A stretch of 64,000 nucleotides of DNA. Source: Phytophthora sp. 'mugwort'. Its lineage: Eukaryota; Oomycota; Peronosporomycetes; Peronosporales; Peronosporaceae. Below, one piece after another: positions 44,909 to 54,826 of this stretch. Below the pieces are notes generated by a model. It searched no databases and was not told where the DNA came from. It saw only the letters and a program-made list of their open reading frames with translations. A program made the position numbers and the translations under genes. The stretch spans positions 2,976,001-3,040,000 of the forward strand of contig JAUCEF010000007.1 of NCBI GenBank assembly GCA_033558025.1. Direction: 5' to 3'. How positions within the stretch are numbered: position 1 is the first letter of the stretch; every line of letters begins with the position of its first letter.

Positions 44909-45003
44909 GAGCTCCAAATTTGTCGAAAAGTACGAGACAGAAGGCCAAGACCGTCTTCTTGAAGACGAGCAAGTGCATTAATAATACCGCCAGAACTTAA
45001 CCG
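44909..45003 (-). pseudogene. Relic of a third MLO-like gene start
   Basis: On the plus strand, CTCCAAATTTGT, AAGTACGAGACAGAAGGCCAAGAC and CAAGTGCATTAATAATACCGCCAGAACTTAA follow in the same order as the matching first-exon sequence of copies 1 and 2 (there AGCACGAGACAAAAGGCCAACAC, CAAGTGCACAAGCATTCGCCAGAATTC). The reading frame is destroyed by insertions. It is followed at about 45065 by TGAGCCGGGCGA, the upstream motif also found near both intact copies. Confidence 0.6.
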
Positions 45004-45544
45004 TCTCAGAAGATAATATCTACAAATATAGTTCGTGTAAGATCCGAGTCTTTAATAATATCATGTGAGCCGGGCGACGCTACCTTTAACGCTGGACACT
45101 TGGATCCTCCACTCGTCCACAGACGAGTAAAATACAGCAGTAGACAACGATTTGGGCACCGATAGACACATACATCGGCCTTCAGTAGACACTGCAGAAA
45201 CAATCCAGCGCGGAGCAACCGCGATTTGTCGCCAGCAACCACGGTTGCAGCGCGCGAATTGGAGAGCAACGAGAGCTAAGTCGTCATACGCACTAGATCA
45301 AGCGGCAGCTTATACATTACCAAACCACTACATGTACATGTACGTATACACAGAGGTGAAGCCGCGTTTAAGGTGAAGGAGTTAAAGATTTGCTCCAACG
45401 ATGCTGGACTAGCTTAGCCCGTTTTTTCGCTTCATTGGCAGCACTGACATCTGGCTGGTACAGCAGAACGTGCTGCTTGGAAGCTGATCCAGCGTTAAAA
45501 CTTCCTGATGCCCATGTGTTCAAGCTCTGCTGGATCGAAACGGG

Positions 45545-45640
45545 CGCGAGTAAACCTGACTCCGGTCAGGGTTCACAATAACTCGCGCGACTTAACCATA
45601 CTCCACACAATAACTCGCGCGAGTAAACCTGACTAAACCT
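45545..45640. repeat. Local direct repeats around the palindrome ACTCGCGCGAGT
   Basis: CACAATAACTCGCGCGA occurs twice (about 45572 and 45605) and CGCGAGTAAACCTGACT twice (about 45545 and 45617). Where they overlap they form the 12-bp palindrome ACTCGCGCGAGT. The region has no coding signal and could be protein-binding sites or replication slippage. Confidence 0.7.
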
Positions 45641-46168
45641 GAGAAAACGTGGCGGGTCTCTCCACACGGTGCCCAAAAAGGGAGTGCGTGCTAACCGCCA
45701 GTAGTCTGCATACCTGTGTATTATCTACCCACTTCATGTACAGTGTTGTCGATTCGTGTCTACAGCTGCTCTATTAGTGTCTATTGATGTACCAAGAATT
45801 GTCTATTGGCGACTTAGACTCTCCACAGACGGAAGCTTCAATCTTTGGTTTGTGGTGGAGAATACAACAGGATGGGCTTTTGCTTTGCCTCATGGAATCG
45901 ACTCGATAGCTTTCCGTATCAACAACCAATGCGAATCGGCTCTTCCAGTCTTGGAAGATGATGGTACGCACTAGACTGGACAATCGTCGGGAGGAGGTGG
46001 CGACCATACATTGTACAAAATTGGTATTAAGGGTTATTCCTAGTTAGTTGTAGCACGATATTTCTTATACGGCTTACGGCTTCCATCCGACCCCATTCCT
46101 TGATCTCCCACGAGCTGTGACTTTCGCGCAGACCGCGTATGCCGACGGAACATTATTGCTGACGGCAC

Positions 46169-46191
46169 GAGAGAGAGAGAGAGAGAGAGAG
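46169..46191. repeat. (GA)n dinucleotide run
   Basis: About eleven units of GA on the plus strand in intergenic sequence. Confidence 0.9.
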
Positions 46192-46816
46192 CTGTGCTAA
46201 GCGGGCGTTCCCCATACATGTTGGGTTTGGTATAGACTTTAACGCAATGCACCTCGCAAATATCCACCCGCTCTGCGTTCAGTACGCTCGGTGGTTCAGC
46301 ATCGCGTGATGCTTGCTGATCAAGCGGTGGCTGATGCTGTCGCCTGTATCAAAAGTTACCGGCGGTCGTGTTGGCGACGTTTGACTGTAACTCACGCACA
46401 ATATCAAAGTACATGTAAGTCGCTATTGGCGGTCAGACCATCGACTCTAGCGCTCGGTTAGATCGTTAACCAGCAGAATCTTTGGGTCTTCATTGCCGAC
46501 CAGGCACTGACTCGTCAGCTGACTGGTCGGCAGCGTTGACTGGTTCAGTTGTCCACACCTCATTGATGCCGCCGAAACTCGCCTTTCGCATGCAGCCGGA
46601 GTGATGGTCGTCTTTTGCTTGGGAGCATCGACAGCCAATTAGCGACGAGAGGGTTCCAGATAGCACTGTGCGTCATTGGATCCTGTCTCATGTCTTCAGC
46701 CAAACGCATCACCATTTTGAGCAAGCGACTGTATGTTGTCAGCGCGTGTCGCCGAAGAGAAGGCGGGAATGCGCCGCCACTTTCGAATTTCCTTTGAAGC
46801 GATAACAATCAACAGC

Positions 46817-47527
46817 ATGATCGCATTGACGACCATAGCCGACCACGAGCGCCCGCTTCCACTCCAGAAGCTGCAGAAGCTCATGCCGCATGACTGCGCC
46901 ATCGTGGTGGCCGCCAAGACAGACGAGGACATGGAGCTGCTGCCCTCGGTCCCGCGGCCGCAGCGCGTACAACGCAGTCTACGGCTGGACCTGGAGGCGC
47001 ACCGCCGCTGGAACACGAGCGTGTCTGTGGGCTTCCTCAACAGTGTCGACCGCATCGAGATCAACGAGACCAGTGTGGGCGAGGACAAGACCGTGTACTA
47101 CGCGCTGGAGGTGTATCTGAGCCTGCCTGCGTCGCGACTACCCACGAGCCCATGCGGCCCGGCGAACGCGTCCCCACCGCGTCACCATGCAGCGCACCCG
47201 ACGTTCAAGGTGGAGCGGTGCTTCGCCGAGTTCGAGGAGCTGCGCGAGAATGTGCTCAAGTCTGTGAGCCTCTTGCCGCAGTGCACGTGCCAGTATTGCA
47301 TGGACTTCCTCGTCTACATCCGCTACAAATACAGCCAGCCGCGCGGTATTGTCAAACTTACCTCAGGCACGGAAAAGCGCAAGCAGATCCTCGCGACGTT
47401 TATTAACGACTTTATTGTCATGGGTCAGCGTCGGGAACCGACACTTGGCAAGCGCAAATGTGAGGCACAGAAGCTGATACCAGCCATGCTGGAAGCGTTC
47501 TTGCTCAACAACGCAAGGGACTCCTAG
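46817..47527 (+). CDS. PX-like protein with C-x2-C, member 3
   Basis: Frame opens at 46733. I prefer the ATG at 46817 (236 residues) because conserved sequence begins soon after and family members start with a short leader. Strands: LDLEAHRRWNTSVSVGFL, SVDRIEINETS, YYALEVYLSLPASRLPT. The basic motif is VERCFAEFEELR, where a cysteine replaces the second Arg of members 1, 2, 4 and 11, so classic 3-phosphate binding is doubtful. C-T-C-Q-Y-C follows at the usual distance, then EKRKQILATFINDF. The protein ends KCEAQKLIPAMLEAFLLN with the third cysteine. Nearest paralogue is member 2. It is convergent with the CDIN1 gene, about 110 bp between stops. Confidence 0.78.
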   Translation: MIALTTIADHERPLPLQKLQKLMPHDCAIVVAAKTDEDMELLPSVPRPQRVQRSLRLDLEAHRRWNTSVSVGFLNSVDRIEINETSVGEDKTVYYALEVYLSLPASRLPTSPCGPANASPPRHHAAHPTFKVERCFAEFEELRENVLKSVSLLPQCTCQYCMDFLVYIRYKYSQPRGIVKLTSGTEKRKQILATFINDFIVMGQRREPTLGKRKCEAQKLIPAMLEAFLLNNARDS

Positions 47528-47640
47528 ATACGTACATATACAGGACAGCGAGCAATGCACACTTCGGCGCATTAACTATTCCACTAAATTACAAGTATTA
47601 TTATATCGCGCATTCTAACACGCCATTGATCTGGCATTTC

Positions 47641-48717
47641 TTAAAGCTCGGAAGTAGTAATAGGGATCCAATCGTCGCCAAAGTCCGTATGTGTGTTTGT
47701 AGGTCGCAACTTCACTTCTGCGCCTTCTTGCAACTTCGTCACGGACGCAAGAGGGTCATAATCCCCAGGAAGCGAGATTTCTGGCGGAAACGAATCGGTA
47801 ATGATGATGTCGCTGTCGGAGCTGAGCTGTGAAACGTGGCCGAACCAGTAGATCACCATTCCAGGTCCGTAGCGATTCACATACCCTTGCAGCTGTAGCA
47901 ACACTGAGGTATCAAAAGACAACACTAAACATCCACAAGCCAGCAGCTTTTGCTCACCTGACTCGCATTCTCCGTCTCATGCGTGTATCGATCTCCAAAC
48001 ATGGCCTTGCTGTCGATCCAATTGACTACATGCAGCTGTCCGCTTTTCGGATCTTTCACTCCGATCGGCAGCAATAGCCTCACGTCGGGTGTCTTCGGCA
48101 GGCCTTTCTCGCGAAGCATATCCTCGCTCTCAAACACCAACTGCCGGTTGCGCAGCGTCTCCAGCAACAAATACTCATACTCGACGCCCATGTTGTGGCG
48201 GACGCGGTCTGCCAGCGGCGAGCCAATCACGTCCTCGTCAATGCACTCGCGGATCTACGATTCGCACTCAATTAAAGTCAATATCTGATTGCATCAACTT
48301 CCTACTACAGTTACCTACCTCTCGCATCACCCGCGCGTATTCGTCTTCCGAGAGGCCTCGGCGGTTCGCCACGTCCAGGAGTTCGCTCTCGTCCTTCATG
48401 GCCTCCTTGAAAAAGTTGGAAATTGTGGTCTTGCTCCATCCGTACCTGGTGTCCAGCAGGAGGCGTGCCATCATGCACGGGGAAAAGCCCACAGACTTGG
48501 CGAGCTGGCACATGGTTTCCCCAGCGTCGGTGCGCGCCAAATATTTCTTTAGGGTTTTTTCCTGCCGGTGCAGACGAAATTCTGAGCGGAAATGGCGGTG
48601 CAACACCTGGCGCTTAATCACCAAAAACGTCTCCTCCGTTACGGAGAGCTGCGGTCCCATGGCGGCATCGGGGTACACTTCCAGCGAGCAGATCAGCTCG
48701 AGCTCTTTCTCGTCCAT
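47641..48717 (-). CDS. CDIN1: CDIN1/C15orf41-type nuclease (TPD motif), three exons
   Basis: Exons 48319-48717, 47958-48254 and 47893-bounded 47641-47892 join to 315 residues (human protein about 280). The N-terminal half is helix-turn-helix-like (MCQLAKSVGFSPCMMARLLL, YGWSKTTISNFF). The C-terminal half is a PD-(D/E)xK-type nuclease fold with the family hallmark KTPDVRLLLPIGV (about 187-199) and VVNWIDSKAMFGD (about 207-219), carrying the Asp and Asp-x-Lys of the active site. NRYGPGMVIYWFGHV follows. In animals this protein binds codanin-1 and its loss causes a dyserythropoietic anaemia; its role in oomycetes is unknown. The gene lies inside the PX-like array, between members 3 and 4. Confidence 0.9.
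47893..48318 (-). other. Two introns of the CDIN1 gene
   Basis: Intron 1 is 48255-48318 (64 nt, GTAGGTAAC...ATCGTAG) and intron 2 is 47893-47957 (65 nt, GTGAGCA...CTACAG). Both are phase 0. The chosen acceptor of intron 2 gives FGDRYTH...NRYGPG with the same spacing as the animal proteins; the nearer CTCAG would shift the frame. Confidence 0.8.
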
Positions 48718-48878
48718 TGGTAACCTGTATTTGCGTCGGCAACAATAATATATTGCGGAGATGGGATTGGGTGAAAATCAGTCTTTATGATTTAGACTTG
48801 GATAAATTATATTTGGAGTTTCTAGAGCGATACACTGAACTAAACTATGTGAGGTGGCCGTAGCGTAAACACTGAGGC

Positions 48879-49553
48879 TCAATCCCTTAGGAAGCTCTCG
48901 AGCAGGGCCGGCACATGCTGGTGGGCCTCGCAGCGGTGCACCGTGTTCTTCGACGGGTTCTGCGCAAGGTCGACGAAATCGATCATGAAATCCTGCAACA
49001 TTTCCTTGCGCTTTTCGACGTTGGAGTTAAGCGACATGAGCAGCCGCGGTTGGCGCAACTTGAAGCGCATGTAGCGGCCATATTCGTAGCAATACTGGCA
49101 CGTGAATTGAGCGTTGGGGCAAGTCCAGAGTTTAATCTGGTGCCGCAGCTTGGCAAAGTCCGAGTAGCGTCGCTCCACGCGGAAGTCGGGCTCGCGCGGC
49201 TCGTTGGTCTCAGACAGGCGCGTGACGGCCATGCGTGGGTTGTTGACATTCGTGGGCAGCCGCGAGTTGTAATGGAACTGGAAAACCTCCACTACATAGT
49301 AGGTCACGCCGTTGCGCTCCACGGTCTCGTTAATCTCCAGATTGTCGATGTTGCTCAGAAACGACAGCGAAAAGGACGCCGTCGACCAGCGCAGTGGCTC
49401 TAAGCGCACGGGCGTGAGAGGCGGTGCCTTGATGTCCGCTGGCATCTCGCGCTGCGACTCCTTGCGCGCCAGGCGCGGGATCAGGTTCAGCTGCAACGGC
49501 GTGTGCTCCTCCGAGGCGGTGACAATGACGAGAGGCTGCGGCATGGCAGACAA
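48879..49553 (-). CDS. PX-like protein with C-x2-C, member 4
   Basis: 224 residues and the clearest family example. Strands: RWSTASFSLSFLSNIDNLEIN, then YYVVEVFQFHYNSRLPT. Basic motif RVERRYSDFAKLR (about 125-137), with both Arg and the aromatic residue as in 3-phosphoinositide-binding PX domains. C-x2-C (CQYC) is at 152-155 where PX domains have a proline-rich loop. YMRFKLRQPRLLMSL and EKRKEMLQDFMIDFVD form the helical half. The end is HRCEAHQHVPALLESFLRD with the third cysteine near 208. Predicted to bind phosphoinositides on endosomal or vacuolar membranes; this is inference. Confidence 0.82.
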   Translation of the reverse strand: MSAMPQPLVIVTASEEHTPLQLNLIPRLARKESQREMPADIKAPPLTPVRLEPLRWSTASFSLSFLSNIDNLEINETVERNGVTYYVVEVFQFHYNSRLPTNVNNPRMAVTRLSETNEPREPDFRVERRYSDFAKLRHQIKLWTCPNAQFTCQYCYEYGRYMRFKLRQPRLLMSLNSNVEKRKEMLQDFMIDFVDLAQNPSKNTVHRCEAHQHVPALLESFLRD

Positions 49554-51095
49554 AATGGATCGGAAAATGCGGTATGCGGTTGACGGTAAATTCCAAAATG
49601 AAGGTTTCCGGCCGCTGATCGCCAGGCTGCGCGTAATCCAGCTTGAAAACGGGCCTCTCCTTCAACCTAAAGGCAAGCGTGTCTCTGCCTCGACAAGGTC
49701 CGACACGGGTTTTCAGCTAATGGAAGGGCGAAAAACATGGAGTCGGCGAGACTATTGGATAAAAACACAGCTGTATGATGGTATCAAGGTGTCATAATCT
49801 GGGGCTAGGGCTTTGTTTAGATCGCGTCCGACATAATCTGCCTCAAATGCCGTGGTGAGCGCTGCTCCAAGCATTATGGGCTTGGCCTCGCTCTGCAGTC
49901 GCGAATTGCCCTGGGTAAGACAGTGCTCAGCATCTCGTGGGCTTTGCTATCGATGATCGCGGCCAGTGCGGTGTGCCACCATCACTTCGGGTGCGGTGTT
50001 TGCGGTCATACTGTACCATGGTCGGAAAGGCGGCGCGACCAACACTCCTGGCCGCGGGTTCGTGTGACACCGGCGCGACCTTCGGAGTTCAAATCGGACT
50101 ACGCTGCAAGCCATCGCACTGCGGTCCACAATGCAATGCTAGACTGGCATTGCTATTAACTAGCTATGTAAGTCATCGCGTGGGGCTAGATGCCCCGCCC
50201 GGCGCCGTCTTGCGTGTAGCCATTTCAGCACCCCGGCGGTGCCGGTCAAGGCGTTGTGGTGGACAGATGGAGGCTCATTTGGTGCTGGATTCCTGACTTG
50301 AATCGGGTCGTGCCGTCGCCGCAAGAAAATTGCCCTCGAAGATGCAGCTCTAGAAGCCGCCGGAAAAGCGGCTGGCGCAAACCAACGTGGTGCCTGGCAA
50401 ACAACAACGGACAAGCGACGTCAGGCCGAGGCAGTGCAGGACGCCACCGCCTCGGAGGCTCCTGTCATTCTAGTCGGAACACGGCGGTGGATTTTACGGG
50501 ATGATTTGCCTGTAGTGATTGCCTCAATCGCGCTCGCGGAGGAGAGCAAACGCTTCGAAGCAAGTCCGTAAGCAAAGAGAAACTGAAGTTGCTGCGCAAT
50601 CTGGCATCTGATTGCTCTCCTCTTGGGCGCAATCTGTTTGCGCCACCGCATGGTCGTTAAGATCTGTCAGTGCCAGTGCCGCAGCTGGGTCAACGGACGG
50701 CGTTCAGTTTACGAAGACGCCGAGTGTGTCGCGGATGTGGTACCGGTAGCCCTGCGCCGTTGTACAGCATGCATTTTGCCGTTGTGACCGAGTTCGTCGG
50801 TTTGCTCCAGTGCAAGTTGCGTCAAGTCCGACGTAGCCATACGCTGCAGTGATTTCGTATCATTGCCCAGACACAGCGTGCAGGATTCCTGGCAGGGAAT
50901 TATTTGAGACGCGCGTGTGTGTGTGAGAGGAGAGAGAGAGAGAGAGCAATAGAGAGAGAGAGCAATACATTCTGCGAAGGGAGGCAATATTTTCCCGCTT
51001 ACGACAAACGAGCGGCGTTCGCGCCTCTGAAAAAACTGTGGCCACCCATATTGGGGGGGGCTCCAGTGCAATAATTCTCTCCCCACCAATTCCTG
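49554..51095. other. 1.5-kb intergenic region
   Basis: Contains an 89-codon start-less open frame (50302-50571, listed separately) and a GA-rich run near 50925-50965. Other frames show no domain. It should include the promoters of members 4 and 5. Confidence 0.45.
50302..50571 (+). pseudogene. Start-less open frame, Ala/Arg-rich (unknown remnant)
   Basis: An 89-codon frame with no ATG at its 5' end. It encodes a basic then Ala/Glu-rich helical sequence (RRKKIALEDAALEAAGKAAG) and then VILVGTRRWILRDDLPVVIA. The composition looks protein-like rather than random. It might be an exon or a retroelement fragment. I recognise no family. Confidence 0.3.
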
Positions 51096-51176
51096 TTGAT
51101 GGGACAGGCCCAATTACTTTTGATCCGTATCCCATCGCATTCCATTGGCCATCTCGCATCACGTTCTCCATTGATC

Positions 51177-51881
51177 ATGCCGGTGGAGGCAACTTCAACG
51201 CCCGTGCCAACCTCGCCGCGGGTCTTGACGCCGTCCCAAACGGCCGTCGTGGCGCTCCATGCCGCAGCTGAGAAGGCGCCCTCCCCGAATCCCCGTGGTC
51301 GCAGCGGCTCCTTCGTCCCGCTCCAGCGTCTTGAGTGTGTGCAGGTGGCCAAGGAGCTCCGCCGCGATGGACGCCGCGTCTACGTGGCTAGCGTCTTCCT
51401 TCATCGCAGGGAAACGCAACGTCGCCTCGCCGACTGTGTGTACAAGGCCACGCCAACCTCGAAGCTATCGGCCGAGGAGATGCGCGCGTTCATGATGTCC
51501 GAGCGCGAACCGGACTACTCGGTGGAGCACCCGTTCTCCGAGTTCCGCCAGCTCCGCGACAGCATCATAGCACTCTTGAGGACCAACAGAGCGCACGTGA
51601 AGACGTGCACGGACTGTCAGGACTTGCTGCGTGTGATGCGCAGCCCCCAACACCACCATTGGACGGTGAAGCGGATGTTCGGCAATACGCAGCAGCGATT
51701 CGCGCTGCTCACGGCATTTGTGAACGACCTCGTGACGCTCACGGCCAGTGCCGGCGAGCGTACGACTCGTGAAAATATCACGGAAGCTACAGATAAGAAC
51801 TGCCACGTTTGGGAACGAGTTGGGAAACTGTTGCAGGAGTTCCTCAGAAATGAGTACAAGCAGTCGCTCGGTATCATCTAA
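51177..51881 (+). CDS. PX-like protein with C-x2-C, member 5 (divergent)
   Basis: Frame opens at 51096; the ATG at 51177 (234 residues) is preferred because conserved features begin after it. First strands: LQRLECVQVAKEL and RRVYVASVFLH. The basic motif reads SVEHPFSEFRQLR, so His-Pro stands where the lipid-binding Arg pair is expected. The C-x2-C is C-T-D-C, 32 residues from the motif start. The helical part is NTQQRFALLTAFVNDLVTL and the end is NCHVWERVGKLLQEFLRNEY, with the third cysteine but without the usual IP. The fold is probably kept while classical phosphoinositide binding is likely lost. Confidence 0.68.
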   Translation: MPVEATSTPVPTSPRVLTPSQTAVVALHAAAEKAPSPNPRGRSGSFVPLQRLECVQVAKELRRDGRRVYVASVFLHRRETQRRLADCVYKATPTSKLSAEEMRAFMMSEREPDYSVEHPFSEFRQLRDSIIALLRTNRAHVKTCTDCQDLLRVMRSPQHHHWTVKRMFGNTQQRFALLTAFVNDLVTLTASAGERTTRENITEATDKNCHVWERVGKLLQEFLRNEYKQSLGII

Positions 51882-52294
51882 AGGGGCGAAATGGAAGCAG
51901 CGGATGGTTGGTTATACACTAACACTTGATCGCTAATGCCTGGATTCATTTTATATGACTACCGAGCGCTGGTGCCATCGTCTTGCTGGTGACTTGGTAC
52001 ATTGCAATCTGAGAGGCGTACGGCGAGGGGGGGGGGAGCTTTGTAACCAAGTTGGTTGTGCATTTACTATTGGGGCGATGACCTTCCGATCCTGCTTGAA
52101 AGGTTGCAGCGCTGATCCAGTGCTGTCTCGAGCTACCTAGTTTTCTTGTGGTGCGGGGCAAAAGGTTCCATGCGCCGTGTTGTTGCACGTGCTCCCAGCG
52201 CTGGTGTATTGACGAGATCATGGTCTACCGCTTCGAAAGCCAAGAAACCCACATCAATACATACATATCGCTTACATTATTTAGAAGGGGGCAT
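51882..52294. other. Intergenic region between convergent PX-like genes
   Basis: About 410 bp, with a G9-type run near 52030. No gene seen; the 3' ends of members 5 and 6 face each other here. Confidence 0.5.
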
Positions 52295-52873
52295 CTATGC
52301 TTCCGGTGTAAGGCCAAACAGGAAGTTGTGCAGCATCTGCGGGATGTGAGCTTGTCCACTGCACACGGTACGACCGTCAGTCGAAGAGTTGTGGACGGTT
52401 AGCGCGAGCAAGTCGTTCAGCAGCTTGGTAAGCTTGCGGAGCGCTCGCTCCTCGCCCAGCAGCCGCAGCGTCAGCGCTTCTGGGTCAGCACTGCCCAGCA
52501 CGTAGAGCTCGACCAGCTCGGCGCAGAACTCGCAATGTGCATCGTTGTGAGCCGACCACGCGGTGCTGTAGATGTCTCCTCGCAACAGACCGAACTCGTT
52601 CAGAGTCTTCTCCGTCCGCATCGCCGCTTTGAGGGTTCTGCCACCGTTGGGATTAGGGTCCACGCTAGTTGGGCTGTCGTTGTCCATGGAGTTGCGAAAC
52701 ACCTCCACTGTGTAGAGAGCTTTGATGCCCTTGCCAGTGCGACTCGACACGCGGATGTCCACAATGGTCTTGAGCTCCAGCAGTGCCTGTCGTCGCGCTG
52801 ACACCCACGCGGGTTCGATAGACACGGGGATCAATAGCTTCAGCTTGCACTTGTTCGACAGGTTCGGCAGCAT
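52295..52873 (-). CDS. PX-like protein with C-x2-C, member 6
   Basis: 192 residues, the second shortest of the set. It belongs to a subgroup with members 7, 9 and 10. Start: LLIPVSIEPAWVSARRQALLEL, then VDIRVSSRTG and LYTVEVF. The basic motif is degenerate (RTEKTLNEFGLLR). C-E-F-C is preceded by SAHNDAH, a histidine placed as in members 7, 9 and 10. The helical part is EERALRKLTKLLNDLLAL and the end is VCSGQAHIPQMLHNFLFG with the third cysteine. It lies about 345 bp downstream of member 7 on the same strand, as expected for a local duplication. Confidence 0.75.
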   Translation of the reverse strand: MLPNLSNKCKLKLLIPVSIEPAWVSARRQALLELKTIVDIRVSSRTGKGIKALYTVEVFRNSMDNDSPTSVDPNPNGGRTLKAAMRTEKTLNEFGLLRGDIYSTAWSAHNDAHCEFCAELVELYVLGSADPEALTLRLLGEERALRKLTKLLNDLLALTVHNSSTDGRTVCSGQAHIPQMLHNFLFGLTPEA

Positions 52874-53217
52874 CGTCGACTGTCAGCTGGACGGTCTGTC
52901 ACCGTTCCGGCTCGGATGAAAAACTGAAAGACGTTGCGAGTGCCTGGCACATTCGAGAATGGAATGAAGTACACTGCCATGCTCCATCCAAGGGATTCAA
53001 ATGCGCAGGCACGCGCGGCACCTCATCCAAACCGCACGAATGAGGTACAGCAGATATACGGATCGTGTGATTCTGACTAGCACGCATGTATGCGTCATAT
53101 ACACATGTATACAGCAAAGTCGAGTGTAAGATTTTGATTGATGGTTAACACACCCTCTAGTATACGGTGCTGTCCTGTACATGTACTTCGAACGGTAAAA
53201 GACTGTCGCCGCAGCGT
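52874..53217. other. Intergenic region
   Basis: About 345 bp between members 6 and 7, presumably the promoter of member 6. No gene or repeat seen. Confidence 0.5.
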
Positions 53218-53862
53218 CTAGGCGGTGTCAGTTGCTGCAGTGAAGAGGAACGCGTGCAAGATTCGGGGTACTGCGGTTTGCCCGGCGCAGCAGCCTCGTG
53301 TGTCGATCCCAGTGTGCTTGACGGTGAGTGCTAGCACCTCCTCCAGGAACTTTGCCAGTGTGCGCGCCAACCGCTTACCGCCTAGCAAGCCGACCAGGAA
53401 TCCGTCGGGGTTCGTTCCGAACACGACCTGGTCCGTGAACTTCGCGCAGAATTCGCAGGCCTCCGCACGATGTGCGTCGTGCACGATGTCGTACACTCTG
53501 TTACGTAGCTCCACAAACTCTAGCCATGACCGTTCGATCCGGACTGCCGGTCTCCGTACCCGCGCATCTGCTTGTATCTCGTCGCTATCTGCTCTTGACA
53601 GATCCGGACTCGCCGAATCGGCAAACACTTCAACAACGAACCAGTATTCCTTGTCCGCGCAACGGACTTGGACGGCGTCAACTTTCTTAAGCTCCAGCAG
53701 TGCATTCCGTCGCGCGGACACGATCGAAGGTGCGATCGCGACGGGCACCAGCGGCTCAAGCTTCGAGCCCAGCTTGTCAGAAAGCGGTGGCAGCATGGTG
53801 ACAGGTCGATGATTGGCTGTCGCACTGCGCTTCACGTCACAATTGGAAATGGGCGACAGCAC
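53218..53862 (-). CDS. PX-like protein with C-x2-C, member 7
   Basis: 214 residues. The N-terminal half matches member 6 (LVPVAIAPSIVSARRNALLELKKV, then YWFVVEVF), so the two are local duplicates. Basic motif VRIERSWLEFVELR: one Arg kept, the aromatic position Trp. C-E-F-C at about 136-139, preceded by HDAHRAEA. Helical part GKRLARTLAKFLEEVLAL, and end GCCAGQTAVPRILHAFLFT with the third cysteine doubled (CC). The mid-domain acidic insert (SRADSDEIQADARVR) replaces the SR[LI]PT segment of the other subgroup. Confidence 0.75.
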   Translation of the reverse strand: MLSPISNCDVKRSATANHRPVTMLPPLSDKLGSKLEPLVPVAIAPSIVSARRNALLELKKVDAVQVRCADKEYWFVVEVFADSASPDLSRADSDEIQADARVRRPAVRIERSWLEFVELRNRVYDIVHDAHRAEACEFCAKFTDQVVFGTNPDGFLVGLLGGKRLARTLAKFLEEVLALTVKHTGIDTRGCCAGQTAVPRILHAFLFTAATDTA

Positions 53863-54826
53863 ACCAAGGCGCTTGAAGCTTGCATTCCCCGCACGAGCGC
53901 TATTTTACAGTACAGTGACCACAAGCCTCTAAGGTTTCTGCCGTCGCTCATCAAACTCTGCTGTTTAGAGTGGCCGCAATTCATCTAATCCCACCGATTA
54001 GACTCTCTGGATAATGCGCAATCAAGTGCGAAGGTATACCCTACATGTACGGATACCATACGCATTCCAGTGCGAAGGTATACAGTACATATATACAGTA
54101 CTGTATATGCGAAGTGACTAAAAAAAAAGGGGATGCGCTGGGTCCTCGCTCGTCTACAACCATTTCTGAAGTGCAATTGGAGACCGTGCTGCAAGTTGCC
54201 AGACCTCCGGCCGCGATTTGGTGGTCATCCATAAATTGACCAGCAGCCTCGGCGCTGGGGCCGGACGTTGGGTGGTGTCTTGTGCCTCCCTCGTAAAGTA
54301 TCTGCTTGTACTTCAACTGATGATGGCCCGCAATGAGACAGAAACGGGAGGACCGCTGCGTGCCCTCTCCACTTCTATCCGCCGCCATATTGAGTTAGCA
54401 GCCAACCGCCACACCCAAGGCTTCCAGTCGCCATCGACCTGCCATTCGATTTCCCCTGCAGGCCACGGTGGACAAGATAGGCTACCGAGCGGCTCCGTGA
54501 CGGCAATTGCCGGCGCCACAAGAGCCTTCCGGCGTGCTGCGACTCAACGCGTCGCCTATTGCGCGCAAAACCGGAGCTGAAAAAATGTGATGGTCGGGGA
54601 TTTGGTTGCGGGCCAGTCGTTTCTGCTTGAAGCCGTCGAAGCTGGCACGTCGCATGTCCACCCGCCACGCACGCACTGCCTTACGCACAATATGGTGCAA
54701 GATTCCTGCGAACTGACCGAATCTGCAAGAGAGAAGAGTTCTCGTGGTTGTGTTGCAGTTGCGGCCGCCTTTGACACGCATTTTTGCTGGCCGATATAAA
54801 GCATGCCCCATTCTTGAAAAATCGCC
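53863..54826. other. Divergent intergenic region between PX-like members 7 and 8
   Basis: About 960 bp. A direct repeat of GTGCGAAGGTATAC lies near 54028 and 54070 with TATA-rich sequence beside it, and a TATAAA (about 54796) lies just upstream of member 8. Open frames here are short and motif-free. Confidence 0.45.

Larger units (their letters stand above)
44580..46732. other. 2.2-kb intergenic region with duplicated upstream sequence and relics
   Basis: Holds the promoter of MLO-like copy 2, a relic third MLO-like start (44909-45003) and a cluster of short direct repeats around ACTCGCGCGAGT (45545-45640). A (GA)n run lies at 46169-46191. Short open frames of up to 103 codons show no domain. 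Confidence 0.5.

Noticed and set aside
48089..48748. 219-codon plus-strand frame across the CDIN1 gene
   Set aside because: It is antisense to three exons with strong family motifs and crosses an intron.
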